NCBI RefSeq assembly: GCF_020524045.1
Contig: NZ_JAIVKL010000013.1
Coordinates: forward strand, 62,001 to 126,000
DNA: 64,000 bases
Direction: 5' to 3'
Source of the DNA: Metabacillus litoralis
GTDB lineage: Bacteria > Bacillota > Bacilli > Bacillales > Bacillaceae
In this document: piece after piece, positions 1 to 9,659 of the stretch
How positions within the stretch are numbered: position 1 is the first letter of the stretch
Layout: each line of letters starts with the position of its first letter
Program-made: the position numbers and the translations under genes
The notes under the pieces: model-generated
Seen by the model: only the letters and a program-made list of their open reading frames with translations
What the model was told of the DNA's origin: nothing
Databases searched by the model: none

Positions 1-691
1 CATCATTGACAAAGCGAAATGTGTGGACGCCAAAGCCTTCCATCATTCGAAAGCTTCGAGGAATACCACGATCTGATAAATGCCACATGATCATATGTGC
101 GGATTCTTGATTATTTGCTACAAAGTCCCAGAATGTATCATGTGCACTAGCTGCCTGGGGAATTTCATTATGAGGTTCAGGTTTAACGGCATGAATTAAA
201 TCAGGAAATTTAATAGCATCCTGAATAAAGAAAACAGGAATGTTGTTTCCAACTAAATCGTAATTTCCTTCTTCTGTATAAAACTTTGTCGAAAAACCAC
301 GGGCATCTCTGACCGTTTCAGCTGAGCCACGTGAACCCGCTACTGTTGAAAATCTCACAAAAACAGGTGTTTTTACAGCTGGATCTTGTAAAAATTTTGC
401 TTTCGTATACTGTTTCATAGATTCATAAACTTCAAATTCACCATGTGCTGCAAAGCCGCGTGCATGAACGATACGTTCTGGAATTCGTTCATGATCAAAA
501 TGAGTCATCTTTTCACGAAAATGAAAATCCTCCATTAACGTTGGACCACGTTCTCCTGCTTTTAAAGAAAATTCATCTTCAGATACCTTTAATCCTTGAT
601 TTGTCGTTAAGTTTTCCCCTTCATCCTTAACACGGAATTGTTCCAATTGCTCATTTTTGCTATTTCCATTTATCTTATCCTTGCTATTCAT
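1..691 (-). CDS. katE: Catalase, large KatE/HPII-like type (N-terminal part, cut by window edge)
   Basis: The start and first ~230 codons of a heme catalase, which breaks H2O2 down to water and oxygen; the C-terminal part lies outside the window. The translation opens with a ~30-residue polar tail, then the family core containing [32 protein letters not shown] with the distal heme-pocket His, and [14 protein letters not shown]. It then runs through [16 protein letters not shown] and [18 protein letters not shown]. These match Bacillus KatE, the general-stress catalase, better than vegetative KatA. The ATG at 691 has an AAGGAG ribosome site. A possible sigma-B promoter lies about 50 bases upstream. 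KatX is the main alternative assignment. Confidence 0.93.
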   Translation of the reverse strand, partial: MNSKDKINGNSKNEQLEQFRVKDEGENLTTNQGLKVSEDEFSLKAGERGPTLMEDFHFREKMTHFDHERIPERIVHARGFAAHGEFEVYESMKQYTKAKFLQDPAVKTPVFVRFSTVAGSRGSAETVRDARGFSTKFYTEEGNYDLVGNNIPVFFIQDAIKFPDLIHAVKPEPHNEIPQAASAHDTFWDFVANNQESAHMIMWHLSDRGIPRSFRMMEGFGVHTFRFVND

Positions 692-741
692 AAAATCGCT
701 CCTTTTTATTAGTCTTATATGTAAAATCAGTCCATTATTAC

Positions 742-767
742 GTACCCATCTAAGCAGGAGAAAAAAC
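742..767 (-). promoter_or_regulatory. Possible sigma-B promoter of the catalase gene
   Basis: On the minus strand GTTTTT is followed by 14 bases and GGGTAC, close to the sigma-B consensus GTTTAA-N13-15-GGGTAT. The position, about 50 bases before the catalase ATG, fits. B. subtilis katE is known to be sigma-B dependent. The rest of 768-1125 is AT-rich, with no gene or clear motif seen. Confidence 0.5.
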
Positions 768-1125
768 ACGTATTTTGTAAAAAGATTTAATTAGTAGGTG
801 ACTGTCATATAATCTATTGATAAATACACCGGGCCATATAGGATTCTGTGATTTTATGAATGGTTTTTAATAGGTCCAAGTGTTTCAATATGATTTAAAG
901 CAAAATATTTTATTCAACAATCAATCAAATTAGATCACTACTAACTAATGTATAAAAATGGGTAGTATTTCACTTATTTAAACCAATATATCCCATAAAG
1001 GTATTGATAATTTCAAAGGTCTAGATTAAAGTAATATTTAAAATAATTGTTTGTAACACTCACTCTTTTTTTCTAAATGAATTTACATAAAAATATTAAT
1101 AGATTTGTGAGAATGGGAGGGTTAA

Positions 1126-1491
1126 ATGGCGATTCATAAAAATGATCTTTATAAAATTACTAAAGATTCTATACGCTACAAATCATTATCTAAACAATAC
1201 TGTTTATTAGTTGATTCAATGAAACAACTAAATAATGAGCGAGATTTAAATAGTATTGATAACTTTGTGCTATATTTAACGATTTATACTAAAGTTAGGA
1301 AAATAAATAGAATACAAACAAAACATTTCATCTTATTTGCAAGAAATCAAATTCAAAATTGTCATGATCAACCGACTGAGGTGACATTAAAAGAAGTAGT
1401 TAAAACATTAACTACATTAAAAGAAATACATAAATTAAATACAGATGTTTCTTTAATGAATTACAAATTCTGGTGTGAGGTATTTAAGTGA
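1126..1491 (+). CDS. Hypothetical protein, 121 aa
   Basis: I do not recognise this protein. It is basic and appears mostly helical and cytosolic, with no signal peptide, membrane segment or known motif. GGGAGG sits 7 bases before the ATG, which supports real translation. It stands alone between the divergent catalase gene and the VOC-domain gene, with AT-rich sequence on both sides and no clear terminator. The high Asn/Lys/Thr content is typical of rapidly evolving strain-specific Bacillaceae genes. Confidence 0.6.
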   Translation: MAIHKNDLYKITKDSIRYKSLSKQYCLLVDSMKQLNNERDLNSIDNFVLYLTIYTKVRKINRIQTKHFILFARNQIQNCHDQPTEVTLKEVVKTLTTLKEIHKLNTDVSLMNYKFWCEVFK

Positions 1492-1684
1492 TATTCCTGT
1501 GATATCAATCTTTATTAATCTAGCTATTTATTCAAGAGAAGAGTTATGTATGGGGACTATACTAGAACTAAAGAGTAAACCTTAAACTACAATTAACGAT
1601 AAACTTTATTCTAGAAGTAGAAGGAATTCACGATAAAATGGAGAAATCTTACATATAATCTTAAAGCAGAATTAGGAGATGTGT

Positions 1685-2050
1685 ATGATGAGTGGACAAA
1701 CAAACGGAAAACTAGTAGAGCGAATTGACGCAGTATTTCTTCCTGTAAGGAATCTTAACGAGTCACTGATATGGTATCAAGACATTTTTGCATTTGATTT
1801 ACGTTGGAAAAATGAACGGATGTGTGGACTTGCAATAGCACCTAATTGTGGATTTCACCTCGTCGAAATCTCTGACTTTCAACCTATCACAAAATATACT
1901 CCATTTAATTATGTTGTTAAAGATGTTGAAGAAGTTAGAAATATGTTAATTGAAAAGAAGGTAACGGTTTCGGATTTAAGAATTGGAGAACCTAAACGTT
2001 TTGATTTGGCAGATATTAATGGAAATATGATTAGTGTTATAGAATTATAA
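1685..2050 (+). CDS. VOC (glyoxalase/bleomycin-resistance fold) family protein
   Basis: A ~120-residue single VOC domain. The N-terminal strand and helix (IDAVFLPVRNLNESLIWY, then FAFDLRW) and the C-terminal strand pattern with DLADINGNMISVIEL are typical of the glyoxalase/dioxygenase superfamily. In this fold a metal is bound by His/Glu residues from paired beta-alpha-beta-beta-beta units; a Glu is present in the last strand. The substrate cannot be told from sequence. An upstream in-frame ATG at 1679 overlaps the TAGGAG ribosome site, so I prefer 1685 (or the ATG at 1688). It is monocistronic and followed by a bidirectional hairpin. Confidence 0.8.
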   Translation: MMSGQTNGKLVERIDAVFLPVRNLNESLIWYQDIFAFDLRWKNERMCGLAIAPNCGFHLVEISDFQPITKYTPFNYVVKDVEEVRNMLIEKKVTVSDLRIGEPKRFDLADINGNMISVIEL

Positions 2051-2083
2051 TCGAAAATACAAATTTGCTAGAAGTATGAAATA

Positions 2084-2108
2084 GAGAGCTCCATTTTTGG
2101 AGCTAAGT
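2084..2108. terminator. Bidirectional hairpin between convergent genes
   Basis: GAGCTCC and GGAGCT flank a short ATTTTT loop between the stop of the VOC gene and the convergent small membrane protein gene. T-rich DNA lies on both sides, so it may end transcription in both directions. Confidence 0.5.
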
Positions 2109-2290
2109 TACTTTTTCTTAATAGTCTCTATAAGTTTAATTAATAGAGTTATTATAATGGACATCATTAACAGTAGAACGAGCCCTATTGACATGGCTCC
2201 CGTTTCATCTCCATTGAACAAGTTAAGAAATAAGAAAATTAACAGTAAGCTACCAAAAAATACTAATAAAGTCATTGAAACGAATCTCAT
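2108..2290 (-). CDS. Small two-helix membrane protein, 60 aa
   Basis: An unrecognised short protein made almost entirely of two hydrophobic helices, about residues 5-24 and 33-53, joined by a short acidic NGDET loop and ending in basic ETIKKK. This pattern predicts a hairpin in the cytoplasmic membrane with the basic tail inside. A strong ribosome site (AAGGGGG, 7 bases before ATG) supports it. The longer overlapping frame upstream (2250-2441) lacks a ribosome site and is not called. The next 330 bases (2291-2628) hold no gene I can support. Confidence 0.6.
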   Translation of the reverse strand: MRFVSMTLLVFFGSLLLIFLFLNLFNGDETGAMSIGLVLLLMMSIIITLLIKLIETIKKK

Positions 2291-2575
2291 GAAATTCCCC
2301 CTTATGATACATCTTAAATTTTTGAGGAAGTATATTGAGAGTTTTTTGTTTCACAGTCCGTAAAGATATTGAAGAAGTCATTTTCCTCACGCTAATTCCT
2401 TTGATTAGATGATATTTAAATCCTATTTTATGTTCATTCAACTCTTTGTATCTATCATTGATCTATTTCATCATGATGTGAACAGTAACATCGTATTATA
2501 ATAACTCTTACACTTCAACAAAAAGTGAAATTCAAGACTGAAGTAGTGGAGGTAGCTGAAAAACGCAACTGAATG

Positions 2576-2612
2576 AAAAAAGATGACACCTGTAAATACA
2601 GAATCATCTTCT
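2576..2612 (-). terminator. Terminator of the 56-aa acidic protein gene
   Basis: On the minus strand AAGATGATTCTGT pairs with ACAGGTGTCATCTT around an ATTT loop and is followed by a run of T. It lies just after the stop codon at 2629. Confidence 0.7.
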
Positions 2613-2628
2613 TCCATGTAATATTTTC

Positions 2629-2799
2629 TTATTCATCATCATTTAAATCAGCTTTATCATATTCATTTAAGTATGGGTTTTCTGTCGTAGCAAAAGTAAC
2701 AGACTGAAGAATTTCTTCTGGGTCCATTCCGTAATGTTTTTTTAATTCTGCCTTTGATAACTCATCATTTATAATGGGGGCATCTTTATTTTCCTTCAT
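2629..2799 (-). CDS. Small acidic hypothetical protein, 56 aa
   Basis: I read this gene directly from the minus strand: MKENKDAPIINDEL at the start and YDKADLNDDE at the end. It is acidic, soluble and without cysteine. AGAGGTGG precedes the ATG and a strong terminator follows the stop, so it looks like a complete monocistronic gene. The composition (Asp/Glu/Asn/Lys) resembles short cytosolic or spore-associated proteins of Bacillus, but I recognise no family. Confidence 0.65.
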   Translation of the reverse strand: MKENKDAPIINDELSKAELKKHYGMDPEEILQSVTFATTENPYLNEYDKADLNDDE

Positions 2800-2939
2800 G
2801 GTCCACCTCTTTTCTTGTTCCTATTTTCCGATAGGATCATTACATTTATGCAATTATGCAAAAAACTCTTATGTATAATTTGTTGATAAAGAAGTAAGAG
2901 AGATGCCTTAGGTACAAGCATCTCATTTTAATTAATTTA

Positions 2940-3086
2940 TTAGCACCATGCTGCTCCTACAATGATAAGAAGTATGAATAAAACAACGATTAACACAAAA
3001 GGATTAACTCCAACTGGTGCAGCAACAGGAGCTGTGTTTCCGTAGCCGCAGAAGCCACCACCAAATCCACCATATCCGTAACCCAT
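2940..3086 (-). CDS. YjcZ-family small sporulation protein, 48 aa
   Basis: This gene encodes a glycine/tyrosine-rich head (MGYGYGGFGGGFCGYG) followed by a single hydrophobic helix (PFVLIVVLFILLIIVGAAWC). This is the hallmark of the YjcZ family of tiny Bacillus sporulation proteins, which are annotated only by association with spore formation. GGAGGTGC precedes the ATG. The C-terminal Trp-Cys end and internal Cys13 are typical. The molecular role is unknown; membrane insertion is inferred from the helix. Confidence 0.85.
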   Translation of the reverse strand: MGYGYGGFGGGFCGYGNTAPVAAPVGVNPFVLIVVLFILLIIVGAAWC

Positions 3087-3257
3087 AAAAAAAGCACCTC
3101 CATTTCACATTAGATCAATACATACTATGGATATATCCTATAATTGTATAGACACTAACACATTTATCATTAAAATAAAGGAGAAATGAAAGGGGTAGGG
3201 TGATGGTAAGATTGTGAAGAAAAAATAAAACAATGAAAAAAACACCCCTAAGGATGT

Positions 3258-3512
3258 TTATTTGGTGTTTTGTTTGTAGATCTCATCCAGTTGAGTTTGC
3301 GAAATATCTTTATTTGCGTAACCTACAGCAGCGTCTACAAGTTTATCAAAGCTTTCAGAAGATCTAGTTTTCATCTTTAGATTGTGTTCTAACTTCTCAA
3401 GATCTTCCTTTTGTCTTAATAAGTCTTGTTCTCTTCCTGCATAATCAGGTTCATTCATTGTTAGGGAATTTTCCTTAACAACATCAATATAGCGTTGTAA
3501 TTGATCGTCCAT
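3258..3512 (-). CDS. Hypothetical helical protein, 84 aa
   Basis: A short charged protein with an N-terminal MDDQLQRYIDVV segment and a heptad-like stretch, EQDLLRQKEDLEKLEHNL (about residues 28-45), that suggests a short coiled coil. There is no membrane segment. The ribosome site AAAGGAG lies ahead of the ATG. A hairpin with a T-run on the minus strand (ACACC / GGTGT, about 3238-3268) overlaps the stop and probably terminates it. The family is not recognised. Confidence 0.6.
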   Translation of the reverse strand: MDDQLQRYIDVVKENSLTMNEPDYAGREQDLLRQKEDLEKLEHNLKMKTRSSESFDKLVDAAVGYANKDISQTQLDEIYKQNTK

Positions 3513-3611
3513 ATGGCCAAACTCCTTTGAGCAAATGATTTCAATTTAGTATGTACTAAATTGAAGGACTCATTCAAAAGAAGTACGTTAAAACCTGTTC
3601 ACATTTCTAAG

Positions 3612-4193
3612 TCATTTGTCGATATTCATTTTGTTCTTTTCTAATTTCTTAAAGCCCCAATAAATGAAGAACACACAAAGTAGTAGGCCAACAATAGCTG
3701 GAATCATGATGGATTTGCCTGATTCACCAGCAGAAAAAATACTCCACATCATTTTACCGAAAGCCATCATAATAATGACAGATAAACCAATCCACAAATT
3801 TCTTTTCCAGAATCCTAGGCCTAATAATAAGAAGGAGATGGGTACTAATAAAGTTAATAAGATTTTCGATATACCCCATTCACTTGTTAAATAATCAACT
3901 TCATACTCAAGAAATAATGCAACCTGTTCGCTTACAATTTCTGGTTCTGGAAACCAAAACATACTTGTGAAAAGGCTAAAAATTGTGATTGAAATGCCAC
4001 TCCAACTTTTTTTATAAGCAAAATAGCAAAAAGGTATCAAAAAAATAGGACGAATAAACCAGCTTAATTGATTGTGGTGACGAGCAAAAGCCCATTCTAG
4101 AAAATCCCTGTTGCTTATAGCAAAGATAAAGAACAATAAAGTGAGAAATGCAAAAATAGAAGCAATTAATTTATCATATTTCTTAAAAAACAT
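3612..4193 (-). CDS. Multi-pass membrane protein in a TetR operon
   Basis: About 193 residues with six hydrophobic segments, the first at roughly residues 9-28 (IASIFAFLTLLFFIFAI) and the last near 165-185, plus a basic C-terminal tail. The family is not recognised. The frame can open at a GTG at 4202, but GAGGTG overlaps that codon and is well spaced to the ATG at 4193, so I use 4193. The gene starts only 19 bases after the TetR gene on the same strand and so is probably co-transcribed and controlled by it. An exporter accessory or stress-response membrane protein is possible, but this is only inference from context. Confidence 0.75.
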   Translation of the reverse strand: MFFKKYDKLIASIFAFLTLLFFIFAISNRDFLEWAFARHHNQLSWFIRPIFLIPFCYFAYKKSWSGISITIFSLFTSMFWFPEPEIVSEQVALFLEYEVDYLTSEWGISKILLTLLVPISFLLLGLGFWKRNLWIGLSVIIMMAFGKMMWSIFSAGESGKSIMIPAIVGLLLCVFFIYWGFKKLEKNKMNIDK

Positions 4194-4212
4194 GAGTAAC
4201 ACCTCATTTATT

Positions 4213-4839
4213 TTATTTTGTTACTATGCCATTCTTTAAGATGAAAAGTAAGCGGTCTAAGGATTGTATTAATTCTTCACTTTCAAAACCTATATCTGGA
4301 TGCTTTAAAAAATAATCTGCAAAGGTAGCATTGATTGTGTTAATTAAATAGATGAGCATGTCTGAATCAATTTCTTCCGATATTTCTCCAGATTTCTTTC
4401 GTTCTTCTATAACGTTAATGAAAAATTGGTGACTTGCTTTTTGGCTATCACCTTCTATTTCACTTTTCAATTCTTGATTTTTTAGTGTAAGAAAATCTGT
4501 TGCAATGGCTGCAAGCTTGGGTTCATTTTTATAAAAATCAAGACCGCTAATAAATAGCTCACGAATGAAAGGAATAAAATTCATTTCCCCTATTTTCTCG
4601 GTTAAAGAGTTAGAGTAGTGACTTTTTCTGCTCCCAATAATATTGATAATGATGTATTTATAAAGATCATCTTTATCTTCGAAGTATTGATAGAAACTTC
4701 CTCGAGGGATTTTAGCACTTACAATTAATTTTGAAATACTCATTTTTTCATAGCCTTTATCAAAAAATTCATCTACAGCAGCTTCAATGATATGAATTTT
4801 TTTATCTTCAGGTAAATTAAAAAAGGTTTGAGTTGGCAT
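4213..4839 (-). CDS. TetR/AcrR-family transcriptional regulator
   Basis: About 208 residues. The N-terminal helix-turn-helix domain (residues ~8-55) shows the family pattern: KIHIIEAAVDEFFDKGYEK, then ISKLIVSAKIPRGSFYQYF and EDKDDLYKYI. The C-terminal two thirds is a helical ligand/dimer domain. The frame continues 18 codons upstream, but AAAGGAAG precedes the ATG at 4839, and the longer form would overlap the operator palindromes at 4861-4894. Those two adjoining palindromes imply autoregulation by two bound dimers. It leads an operon with the downstream membrane protein gene. The ligand is unknown. Confidence 0.9.
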   Translation of the reverse strand: MPTQTFFNLPEDKKIHIIEAAVDEFFDKGYEKMSISKLIVSAKIPRGSFYQYFEDKDDLYKYIIINIIGSRKSHYSNSLTEKIGEMNFIPFIRELFISGLDFYKNEPKLAAIATDFLTLKNQELKSEIEGDSQKASHQFFINVIEERKKSGEISEEIDSDMLIYLINTINATFADYFLKHPDIGFESEELIQSLDRLLFILKNGIVTK

Positions 4840-4860
4840 GTAAGTTATCTTCCTTTCAAT

Positions 4861-4894
4861 TATGACATGTGTGTCATATGACGATAATGTCATA
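4861..4894. promoter_or_regulatory. Tandem TetR-type operators
   Basis: Two perfect 18-bp palindromes of the form TATGAC-N6-GTCATA lie at 4861-4878 and 4877-4894, sharing two bases. They sit 20-55 bases upstream of the TetR start codon. They are the probable autoregulatory operator. Confidence 0.75.
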
Positions 4895-5013
4895 ATAAAT
4901 GATTTTTAGCTAAATGTCTACTCCATTTAGATAAAGATTTGTTGATGAGATAGTGTTGAACGAATGGCTGATCATGGGGGGTAAAGCATGAAGGAAGATT
5001 GTTGATAGTAAAA

Positions 5014-5249
5014 GGAGGTTGGGACATAAGTATTTTAACAAAACAGGAACCGAACAATGATTGTAGGGTAGTTCCGTCGCTCCTGAAATATACTCCGCTT
5101 TCCGCGGGAAGCTGGCAAGCCTCCTCGTGCTACGCACTGTGGGGTCTAGCCTTTGCTTTTCATCCCGCAGGAGTCTACGTATATTTCATCCGCTAAGCAA
5201 TTACTTTGTTCGAAGTTTTTGTTAATTAGTACGTTATGTCCCAGCCTCT
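5014..5249. repeat. Palindromic GC-rich dispersed repeat, copy 1
   Basis: The outer ends are inverted copies (AGGTTGGGACATAA near 5017 and TTATGTCCCAGCCT near 5234). The inner part is much richer in GC than its surroundings: it carries CTTTCCGCGGG, AGCCTCCTCG, TGTGGGGTCT and CCCGCAGGAGTCT. The same inner words recur at 28620-28755. Open frames through it are not genes. The rest of 4895-5013 holds nothing I can identify. Confidence 0.7.
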
Positions 5250-5268
5250 CTCTGAGGTCTTATTTAGA

Positions 5269-6960
5269 TTAAACTTTAAATTTGCCAACAATACTTTGAA
5301 GATCTTCAGCCATTTTAGAGAGTGAAGAGGAAGAGGCTGTAATCTCCTCCATTGCTGCAAGTTGTTCTTCAGCAGATGCCGAGACACTTTGTGTGCCAGA
5401 TGCTGTAATGTCAGAGCTCTTAGTAATTTGTTCAATCGATTGGACAATTAATTTAGTGCCAGTAGACATTTCTTTTACAGCAGAAGTTACTTCTAGAATT
5501 TGTGAAGATACTTCAGAAATAGATTGCTGAATTTGCTCAAATGATTTTCCAGTTTCGTTGACAGAGGTAATTCCCTCAGCGACTTTGATGGTTGTATCAT
5601 CCATTGATTTGACGGTATTGTCTGTATCCATTTGTATTGCTGATATTAATTGTGAAATTTCCGACGCTGATGCTGTGGATTGTTCAGCCAATTTACGCAC
5701 TTCATCAGCCACAACTGCAAACCCACGTCCTTGTTCACCAGCTCTTGCCGCTTCAATGGCTGCATTTAATGCAAGTAAATTTGTTTGTTCAGCTATTTCT
5801 GTAATGACTTTGATAATATCGCCAATTTGACTTGAACGTTTTCCTAGTGTTTTCACTTTTGACGAAAGTTCATTAACAGTAAGGTTAATATCATTCATTT
5901 GTGAGACAACAGTTGTTACGAATTTATTACCTTCATCAGCCATATCTGCAGCATGAAGAGCGGTTGTTTTGACAACCTCGGAACTGTCAGAAATCTGGTT
6001 AACAGATAATGATAATTCACCAATCGTTTTCGATGTATCTTTCACACTAAGGGCTTGTTTTTCTGTTCCAACAGCTACCTCTTGAACTGTCGAGGAAATT
6101 AATTCAGTTGCTCGCGTTGTTTCTTCTGAACTTGCTGTTAATTGCTCAGATGCGGCAGCTACTTGTTCAGAATAAAAACTTACTTGTTGAAATAATTCTC
6201 TTAATTTTCCAATCATTTGATTGAAAGATTGGGCCATTTCACCGAGTTCATCTTTCGAGTGTAAGTTGATTAATTGGGTAAGATCTCCTTCGCCTTCAGA
6301 GATTTCCTTTAATCGACTATTCATCATGCTTATAGGTTTGTTTATAGATCTAATGATAAAAAATGACGCAATTGCTCCTCCGATAATTGATAGCAAAATG
6401 GTTGTATACAATGTTATGTTAGCGATTGTTTGTTTTTTATCTAAGAGTATCTTATCTTCTTCTATTTCGTTCGTTAATTTATTAATAAATTGCTCGATAC
6501 TAGGATCAACCAGTTCTTTACGGATACTTCTCTGTTCATCCATATGAATGGTCATGGCTGCTTCTTTATCACCAGCTAGATAATTTTTGATCATTTTTTT
6601 ATTTGCTTCGCTGTATGTTAACAAATTGGTTTGAATGGAATCGATAGCTTCTCGATCACTTTTACCGAGGCTTTTTATTTTAGTAAGTTCATTGAAGTAG
6701 TTTGCTAGTTGCTTTTCTTTTTCCTCTATACCTGTAATTAAATCCCGATCACCAGTAAGTAAGAAGGCTCTTTCATCATTAGAAATTCCTGTGAATCTGT
6801 ACTGTAATGACTTTAAGATTAATTGAACTTGTTCATCCTCTTGTATTTCAAGATAGGAGTTTTCTGTTGCTTTTAATTGAAGTGCTGACCACACACCTGT
6901 AATGGTTAAGGCAGTAATTAATAATGAAACTAGTAATACTAATTTGATTTTGATTTTCAT
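5269..6960 (-). CDS. Methyl-accepting chemotaxis protein (transmembrane chemoreceptor)
   Basis: About 563 residues. A first membrane helix (~7-25) and a second (~182-205) bracket an extracellular helical domain of about 155 residues that looks like a four-helix-bundle MCP sensor. A HAMP domain ([17 protein letters not shown]) and the long cytoplasmic coiled coil follow. The signalling tip is canonical ([20 protein letters not shown], then [18 protein letters not shown]) and binds CheA/CheW. I see no C-terminal receptor pentapeptide. A start seven codons earlier is possible, but GGGGG sits correctly before the ATG at 6960. The ligand is unknown. The gene is isolated from core che genes. Confidence 0.95.
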   Translation of the reverse strand: MKIKIKLVLLVSLLITALTITGVWSALQLKATENSYLEIQEDEQVQLILKSLQYRFTGISNDERAFLLTGDRDLITGIEEKEKQLANYFNELTKIKSLGKSDREAIDSIQTNLLTYSEANKKMIKNYLAGDKEAAMTIHMDEQRSIRKELVDPSIEQFINKLTNEIEEDKILLDKKQTIANITLYTTILLSIIGGAIASFFIIRSINKPISMMNSRLKEISEGEGDLTQLINLHSKDELGEMAQSFNQMIGKLRELFQQVSFYSEQVAAASEQLTASSEETTRATELISSTVQEVAVGTEKQALSVKDTSKTIGELSLSVNQISDSSEVVKTTALHAADMADEGNKFVTTVVSQMNDINLTVNELSSKVKTLGKRSSQIGDIIKVITEIAEQTNLLALNAAIEAARAGEQGRGFAVVADEVRKLAEQSTASASEISQLISAIQMDTDNTVKSMDDTTIKVAEGITSVNETGKSFEQIQQSISEVSSQILEVTSAVKEMSTGTKLIVQSIEQITKSSDITASGTQSVSASAEEQLAAMEEITASSSSLSKMAEDLQSIVGKFKV

Positions 6961-7410
6961 AATTTCCCCCAGTAATTCCATTGTGTAAATGTCAAAAAAC
7001 GATAAAATTCGACATTTTTCTATTTAAGAAATAATACCACATTGTGGCTGGATAAACTATATGATGAAGAGTGTTTATCATAGATGGGAAAATTTACTGA
7101 ATGATAATGAAATTGAAGCGTAAAAAAGAATGACTAGTTTTTAGTTACAGAAAATAGGGAATAGTTAAATTGGTTATGTGTTCATAGAGGAAAAGCAATG
7201 AACTCTACTTGATAATTAGCGTGTTATTTGATATATTAATTCCGTTTATGAGTCGTTACATAATAATAAATATTTCGAAGAGTATGTTTTTACTATTACG
7301 TGATATATAGCAAACATGTACAAGCTTTTTAATGGCAAATACCTTCGTATAACAATATTTGTATGTTAAATTATATTTAGGAGATTTGAACGATCTTAAG
7401 GGAGGAAAAG

Positions 7411-9291
7411 ATGTTAAAAAACTTAATAAGCAAATATCATTTTCTATTTTTAGCGGTTGTCCTCATGTGGATAAAAACCTATATTGTTTATCAAACTAGT
7501 TTTGAGATAAAAATAGAAAATATAATGCAGTCTTTTATTCTATTTATTAACCCACTAAGTTTCTTTCTTTTGGTCTTTGGTTTCGGTTTATTTATGAAAC
7601 AAAAAGCAAGAAATATATATATTATTGCTGTTAGTACAGTGGTTACAATTTTGCTGATCTCTAATATGATTTTTTATAATTTCTATAATGATTTTTTGAC
7701 CATTCCATTATTGTTTCAGTCTAGTAATATGGGAGATTTAGATAGTAGTGTTCAAGAATTAGTGAAACCGATTTATTATCTATTGTTTATTGATATTTTA
7801 TTGTTAATCTGGATAGCAATGAAACATAAATTTCAAAAAGTAGATATTGTCCCATCAAGAGAAAGAAGAGCTTACTTTTTACTTGTTACCGTTGTTTTTG
7901 TTATTAATTTAGGGCTTGCTGAGATTCAACGTCCTATGTTATTAACTCGTTCATTTGATCGTGAGGTATTAGTGAAAAACATTGGGATTTTTAACTTCCA
8001 TATCTATGATGCTATTATCCAATCAAGTACATCAGCACAAAGAGTTCTAGCTGATAGTGATGAACTTGTGGAAATCCAAAACTATATCAAAGCGAATAAA
8101 ACAAAACCAGATGAAGAGATGTTTGGTATTGCTAAGGATCGTAATGTGATTTTTGTTTCTTTGGAATCAACGCAAAGCTTTGTTGTCAACGAAACGTTAA
8201 ATGGCAAAGAACTTACACCTTATTTAAATGATTTTATTGATGAAAGCTATTACTTTGAAAATTTTTATCACCAAACAGAACAAGGCAAAACATCTGACTC
8301 AGAATTTTTAGTGGCAAATTCACTATATCCTCTTGGAAGAGGAGCGGTGTTTTTCACACATAGCGAAAATGAGTACAATTCGATGCAAGAAATCTTAAAA
8401 AGTAAAAATTACTATACAGCTACATTTCATGCAAATGATGCAAGCTTTTGGAATAGAGATATCATCTATGATGCATTTGAGGTGGACCATTTTTATGATT
8501 TGAAAAGCTATAAAGTAGATCAAGAGAATTCTGTCGGATGGGGATTAAAGGATAAAGAATTCTTCGAACAGTCTGTGGATTTAATCAAAACACTGCCACA
8601 ACCTTTTTATAGTTACTTTATCACGTTAACAAATCACTTTCCTTTTGAACTAGAAGAGAAAGATAAGTTAATAGAAGAATTTGATTCGACTAGTGATATT
8701 TTCAATCGTTATGTAACAACCATTCGATATCAAGATGAAGCGCTGAAAAGATTTATTGAGAAATTAAAGGAATCTGGACTTTATGACAACTCCATAATCG
8801 TTTTAATGGGGGATCATTATGGAATTTCTCAAAATCATAATGAGGCAATGGCGAAATTTTTAGGTAAAGATGAAATTACCCCGTATGATAACGTGCAATT
8901 ACAGCGTGTGCCATTTTTAATTCACATTCCTGGTATAACAGATGAAAATCCAAAATTAATATCAGATGTTTCTGGTCAAATTGATATTAAACCAACACTT
9001 TTACATTTACTTGGTATTGATACAACAAAATTGATTCAATTTGGGAATGATTTATTTTCACCTGATCGAAAGTCATTTGCTGTTTTGAGAAATGGTAGTT
9101 TTATCACAGAAGAGTACATCTCTATATCTGATGTTTGTTATAATCGTCAAACTCAGGAAGTGATTGAAGCTGACAATGCTTGTGATGTTTATCAAGATAA
9201 AGCACATAGTGAGTTAAGTTTCTCTGATAAAATCATTTATGGTGATTTATTACGATTTTATAATGAAGAAAAAGTGAGTACGGGGAATTAA
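7411..9291 (+). CDS. Lipoteichoic acid synthase-family protein (LtaS/YqgS/YvgJ-like)
   Basis: 626 residues. Five hydrophobic segments in the first ~170 residues are followed by an extracellular sulfatase-like domain. This family transfers glycerol phosphate from phosphatidylglycerol to build or prime the polyglycerol-phosphate chain of lipoteichoic acid. Expected active-site positions are visible: Glu252 (VSLEST), the nucleophile Thr294 (GKTSDSEF) and Asp468-His469 (MGDHYGISQ). These parallel Glu255, Thr300 and Asp475-His476 of S. aureus LtaS. Whether it is a full synthase or a primase (YvgJ type) cannot be decided by eye. GGGAGG precedes the ATG and a terminator overlaps the stop. Confidence 0.9.
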   Translation: MLKNLISKYHFLFLAVVLMWIKTYIVYQTSFEIKIENIMQSFILFINPLSFFLLVFGFGLFMKQKARNIYIIAVSTVVTILLISNMIFYNFYNDFLTIPLLFQSSNMGDLDSSVQELVKPIYYLLFIDILLLIWIAMKHKFQKVDIVPSRERRAYFLLVTVVFVINLGLAEIQRPMLLTRSFDREVLVKNIGIFNFHIYDAIIQSSTSAQRVLADSDELVEIQNYIKANKTKPDEEMFGIAKDRNVIFVSLESTQSFVVNETLNGKELTPYLNDFIDESYYFENFYHQTEQGKTSDSEFLVANSLYPLGRGAVFFTHSENEYNSMQEILKSKNYYTATFHANDASFWNRDIIYDAFEVDHFYDLKSYKVDQENSVGWGLKDKEFFEQSVDLIKTLPQPFYSYFITLTNHFPFELEEKDKLIEEFDSTSDIFNRYVTTIRYQDEALKRFIEKLKESGLYDNSIIVLMGDHYGISQNHNEAMAKFLGKDEITPYDNVQLQRVPFLIHIPGITDENPKLISDVSGQIDIKPTLLHLLGIDTTKLIQFGNDLFSPDRKSFAVLRNGSFITEEYISISDVCYNRQTQEVIEADNACDVYQDKAHSELSFSDKIIYGDLLRFYNEEKVSTGN

Positions 9292-9307
9292 CTTCTCCGT
9301 ACTTTTT
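9277..9307 (+). terminator. Terminator of the LTA synthase-like gene
   Basis: AGTACGG pairs with CCGTACT across the stop codon and is followed by TTTT. Confidence 0.75.
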
Positions 9308-9342
9308 GTGATGGACTGTTTTACTGAAAGAATGTTATTTAA

Positions 9343-9365
9343 GGCTCCTTTCTGAAAAGAATCAT
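9343..9365 (+). repeat. Solitary end of the MITE-like element
   Basis: AAGGCTCCTTTCTGAAAAGA resembles the left end of the ~160-bp element found nine times in the window, but no right end follows. It is probably a decayed remnant. The rest of 9308-9545 shows no gene. Confidence 0.35.
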
Positions 9366-9545
9366 CCTCGAGAATATATTGTGGGATTCACATTGATTAA
9401 TTTAAGTTGAGATACGTTTTTAAAATTAAAAATTAGGTTAGAGGTAAAAGGCTTCAATTAAATTAATTTTATGTTTTGTACTTGCTATTGTTAGAAAAAT
9501 AAAGAATAAAGAAGCTTTCACTTAATGTTTACGCTTACACTTAAC

Positions 9546-9574
9546 TTCACAAATGAGTCAAAACAATATATAAT
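9546..9574 (+). promoter_or_regulatory. Sigma-A promoter of the SulP gene
   Basis: TTCACA and TATAAT are separated by exactly 17 bases. A leader hairpin (GACTTTCA / TGAAAGTC, 9598-9620) lies between this promoter and the gene. Confidence 0.6.
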
Positions 9575-9659
9575 CTCTTATGTTAATAACGGACCCGACT
9601 TTCATGAGAGTTGAAAGTCATAAATATCACAAAAAAATGTTTAGGGAGAGGTGTCTTTT

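Noticed and set aside
2097-2363. 88-codon plus-strand frame opposite the small membrane protein
   Set aside because: It is antisense to the minus-strand gene at 2108-2290, which has the better ribosome site and a clear membrane-protein pattern.
2250-2441. 63-codon minus-strand frame overlapping the small membrane protein gene
   Set aside because: It overlaps the 2108-2290 gene in another frame and lacks a ribosome site.
4999-5196. 65-codon open frame in the GC-rich repeat
   Set aside because: It lies within a palindromic dispersed repeat, has no ribosome site that fits, and the other copy of the repeat does not conserve the frame.
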